From contig CALMDF010000103.1 of NCBI GenBank assembly GCA_937864895.1, positions 1-8,160 on the forward strand: 8,160 nucleotides of DNA. The letters are read 5' to 3'. This DNA comes from an uncultured Holophagales bacterium (GTDB taxonomy: Bacteria > Acidobacteriota > Thermoanaerobaculia > UBA5066). Positions 6,221 to 8,160 of the stretch are shown one piece after another. The position numbers and the translations under genes are program-made. Numbering within the stretch: position 1 is the first letter of the stretch; each line of letters opens with the position of its first letter. The notes beneath the pieces are model-generated. The model did not search any database and was not told the origin of the DNA. It saw only the letters and a program-made list of their open reading frames with translations.

Positions 6221-8160
6221 CGCTCCTCCCCCTTCGGGGCCGCCGCGCGCGCGGAGAGCCGGAGCCTCACGAGGGCGAAGACGCCGATCGCGGCGGCGGC
6301 GAGGACCGTGATCTCGCCGAGCGTGTCGAGGCCGCGGAAGTCGACGAGGATGACGTTGACGACGTTCCGCCCCTTCGCGAGCGACAGGCTCGCCTCCGAG
6401 AAGAACGGCGAGAGGCGCGACCTCAGCGGCTCGGCGTGGACCGCGAGGACGAAGCCCGCCATGAGGGCCCCGGTGGCCGTCGCGAGGAGGCCGTCGGTCA
6501 CGCGCGAGCGGGGCGTCGACCGGCTCCTCAGGCGCGGCAGCCTCCGGAGGACCGCGACGAAGAGGAGGACCGAGAGGGTCTCGATGGCGAACTGCGTCAT
6601 CGCGAGGTCGGGCGCCCCGAAGACGAGGAAGAGGAGCGCGATGCCGTAGCCCGTCACGCCGAGCGCGACGACGGCGGCGAGGCGCGAGCCGGCCGCGACG
6701 GTTCCGACGGCGCCGGCGACGACGAGGAGGGCGAGGACAGCCTCGATGGGTCCGACCGACCGGAGCGCGTCCGGTGCGCCGAAGAGGCCGCGCGAGAAGA
6801 GGAGGGGAGCACAGAGCGCGAGGGCGGCGACGAGGACGATCCTCACGTCCTGGCGGAGGGACCCCGAGGAGAGGAGGCTCGCGGTTCCCTTCGCGAGCTT
6901 CACGAGGCCGGCCAGCCCGTCACGGTAGAGGCGTGCGGGGCCGAGCGCCGTCACCGGCGCGAGGCGTTCGGCGAGCGCGCGCAGCCTCGCGCGGCTCGCC
7001 CAGAGGGCAAGGCCGCCCGCGAGCGTGACGAGGCTCTTGAGGAGAACCAGGTTGAAGCCGTGCCAGAGCTCCAGCTTCACGCCGTAGGGGTGCCCGAGCG
7101 CGGCGGAGGCCGCGGAGGAGAGGAACGGCGAGATCGCCCCGGCGAAGAGACCGCAGGCGAGGCTCCCGAAGCCGAGGAGGACCGGGCCGAGCCACATCTC
7201 CGCGGGCGCCTCGTGAGGAGCCTTCGGCGTGGCGCCCCTCGCGCCCGTGAACGGGCCCCACCCGACGGCGAGGGCGACGGCGACGAGGAGCATGTTCGAC
7301 CCGACCGCGGCGGGGACGAGGAGGAAGGGGATCGGCGAGGCCCGGAGGGCCGCGTCGTAGAGAAGCTCCTTGCTGACGAAGCCGAGGAGGGGCGGCAGGC
7401 CGGCCATCGAGAAGGCGGCCGCCATCGCCGCGACGCCGGTCGCCGGGAGGAGGGCCAGGAGGCCGCCGAGGCGAGTGACGTCGCGCGTCCCGGCCTCGTG
7501 GTCGAGGATCCCCGCGACGAGGAAGAGCGCCGCCTTGTAGAGGGCGTGCGCGAGGAGGAAGACCATCGCCGCGCCGAGCGCCGCGGGCGTGCCGACGCCG
7601 ATGAGCATCGTGAGCGAGCCGAGGGAGCTGACCGTGGAGAAGGCGAGGAGGCGCTTGAGGTCCTTCTGGCCGACGGCGAGGACGGCCCCGGTCAGCATCG
7701 TGGCGGCGCCGACGCTCGTCACGATCCAGCTCCACTCGGGCGTCCCGCCGAGCGCGGGGTGCAGGCGGGCGAGGAGGAAGACCCCCGCCTTCACCATCGT
7801 CGCCGAGTGGAGGTAGGTGCTGACCGGCGTCGGCGCGGCCATGGCCCCGGGGAGCCAGAAGTGGAACGGCACCTGCGCCGACTTCGTGAAGGCGCCGAGG
7901 AGGACGAGGACGAGCGCCGGCGTGTAGAGCGGGCTCGCCTTCAGCGCGTCGGCGTTCGCGACGAGGGCGGAGATCTCGAGGCTCCCGCCCGCCTGCCCGA
8001 GGAGGACGAAACCGGCGAGGAGGGCGAGCCCACCGCCGCCGGTGACGAGGAGGGCCTGGAGAGCCGCGGCGCGGACCTCGGCCTTTTCGCGGTCGAAGCC
8101 GATGAGGAAGTAGGAGAGGATGCTCGTCGCCTCCCAGAAGACGAAGAGGCCGAGGAGGTT
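6217..8160 (-). CDS. mnhA: Mrp Na+/H+ antiporter subunit A (NuoL-like pump subunit), N-terminus beyond the window
   Basis: Largest Mrp subunit; 647 residues are visible and the frame is open through position 8160. Compared with Bacillus MrpA (about 800 residues, E140 and K223), the visible E10 in [18 protein letters not shown] and K93 in [16 protein letters not shown] keep the same 83-residue spacing, so about 130 N-terminal residues are missing. Visible K124 (SATMVKAG), K209 ([12 protein letters not shown]) and K264 (GFVSKELL) are further conserved channel lysines. After the NuoL-like part comes the MrpA-specific C-terminal region: [19 protein letters not shown] (visible 514-532; its Glu aligns with Bacillus E657) and [20 protein letters not shown] (597-616). 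A GTG near 7872 could look like a start, but it lies inside the conserved helix-7 motif, so the gene does not begin there. Its stop overlaps mnhB (ATGA). The promoter of the operon should lie upstream of this gene. Confidence 0.97.
   Translation of the reverse strand, partial: NLLGLFVFWEATSILSYFLIGFDREKAEVRAAALQALLVTGGGGLALLAGFVLLGQAGGSLEISALVANADALKASPLYTPALVLVLLGAFTKSAQVPFHFWLPGAMAAPTPVSTYLHSATMVKAGVFLLARLHPALGGTPEWSWIVTSVGAATMLTGAVLAVGQKDLKRLLAFSTVSSLGSLTMLIGVGTPAALGAAMVFLLAHALYKAALFLVAGILDHEAGTRDVTRLGGLLALLPATGVAAMAAAFSMAGLPPLLGFVSKELLYDAALRASPIPFLLVPAAVGSNMLLVAVALAVGWGPFTGARGATPKAPHEAPAEMWLGPVLLGFGSLACGLFAGAISPFLSSAASAALGHPYGVKLELWHGFNLVLLKSLVTLAGGLALWASRARLRALAERLAPVTALGPARLYRDGLAGLVKLAKGTASLLSSGSLRQDVRIVLVAALALCAPLLFSRGLFGAPDALRSVGPIEAVLALLVVAGAVGTVAAGSRLAAVVALGVTGYGIALLFLVFGAPDLAMTQFAIETLSVLLFVAVLRRLPRLRSRSTPRSRVTDGLLATATGALMAGFVLAVHAEPLRSRLSPFFSEASLSLAKGRNVVNVILVDFRGLDTLGEITVLAAAAIGVFALVRLRLSARAAAPKGEER

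Noticed and set aside
6920..7735. Minus-strand open frame of 271 codons inside mnhA
   Set aside because: Alternative-frame shadow with Arg/Pro/Gly-rich composition; the mnhA frame over the same bases carries conserved membrane helices.
6217..7872. Treating GTG at 7872 as the start of mnhA
   Set aside because: The frame continues to the window edge, and the upstream residues contain conserved MrpA motifs ([22 protein letters not shown]), so this GTG is an internal valine.

Overview
The window is a compact stretch of chromosome from a very GC-rich bacterium (roughly 70% G+C or more by eye, with nearly all third codon positions G or C). Every real gene lies on the minus strand, so the operon reads from the right edge to the left edge. 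No RNA genes, insertion sequences, CRISPR arrays or prophage genes are visible, and no intergenic gap exceeds about 25 bases. The taxon cannot be read from the sequence. A high-GC Gram-negative lineage such as Acidobacteriota, Myxococcota or Gemmatimonadota would fit, but that is a weak guess.

From right to left: positions 8160 to 2859 carry a complete set of Mrp (Mnh/Pha) multisubunit Na+/H+ antiporter genes in the classical order A-B-C-D-E-F-G. Only the first ~130 residues of subunit A are missing, beyond the right edge. Next come two tandem CaCA-superfamily (YrbG-type) Ca2+/Na+ antiporter genes, each of exactly 361 codons (2854-1769 and 1744-659). Last is a family 5 (UdgB-type) uracil-DNA glycosylase gene (662 to beyond position 1), which lacks only its C-terminal end.

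The junctions are tight. A/B, B/C, C/D, E/F, F/G and antiporter 2/glycosylase all overlap by 4 bases (ATGA, GTGA or TTGA). D/E and G/antiporter 1 are separated by 3 and 4 bases, and the two antiporters by 24. This predicts one nine-gene transcript, largely translationally coupled, with its promoter beyond the right edge. Two of nine visible start codons are ATG, five are GTG and two are TTG.

Functionally, the Mrp complex would use the proton gradient to expel Na+ and keep the cytoplasm acidic relative to an alkaline exterior. The Na+ gradient it makes could drive Ca2+ export by the two CaCA exchangers, so the cluster reads as a cation-homeostasis cassette. The glycosylase has no obvious mechanistic link and may simply be a passenger. 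The most noteworthy features are the duplicated Ca2+/Na+ antiporter pair with its blocks of near-identical DNA, and the overlap-coupling of a DNA-repair gene to the ion-transport operon. I see no strong sign of a wholly new system.
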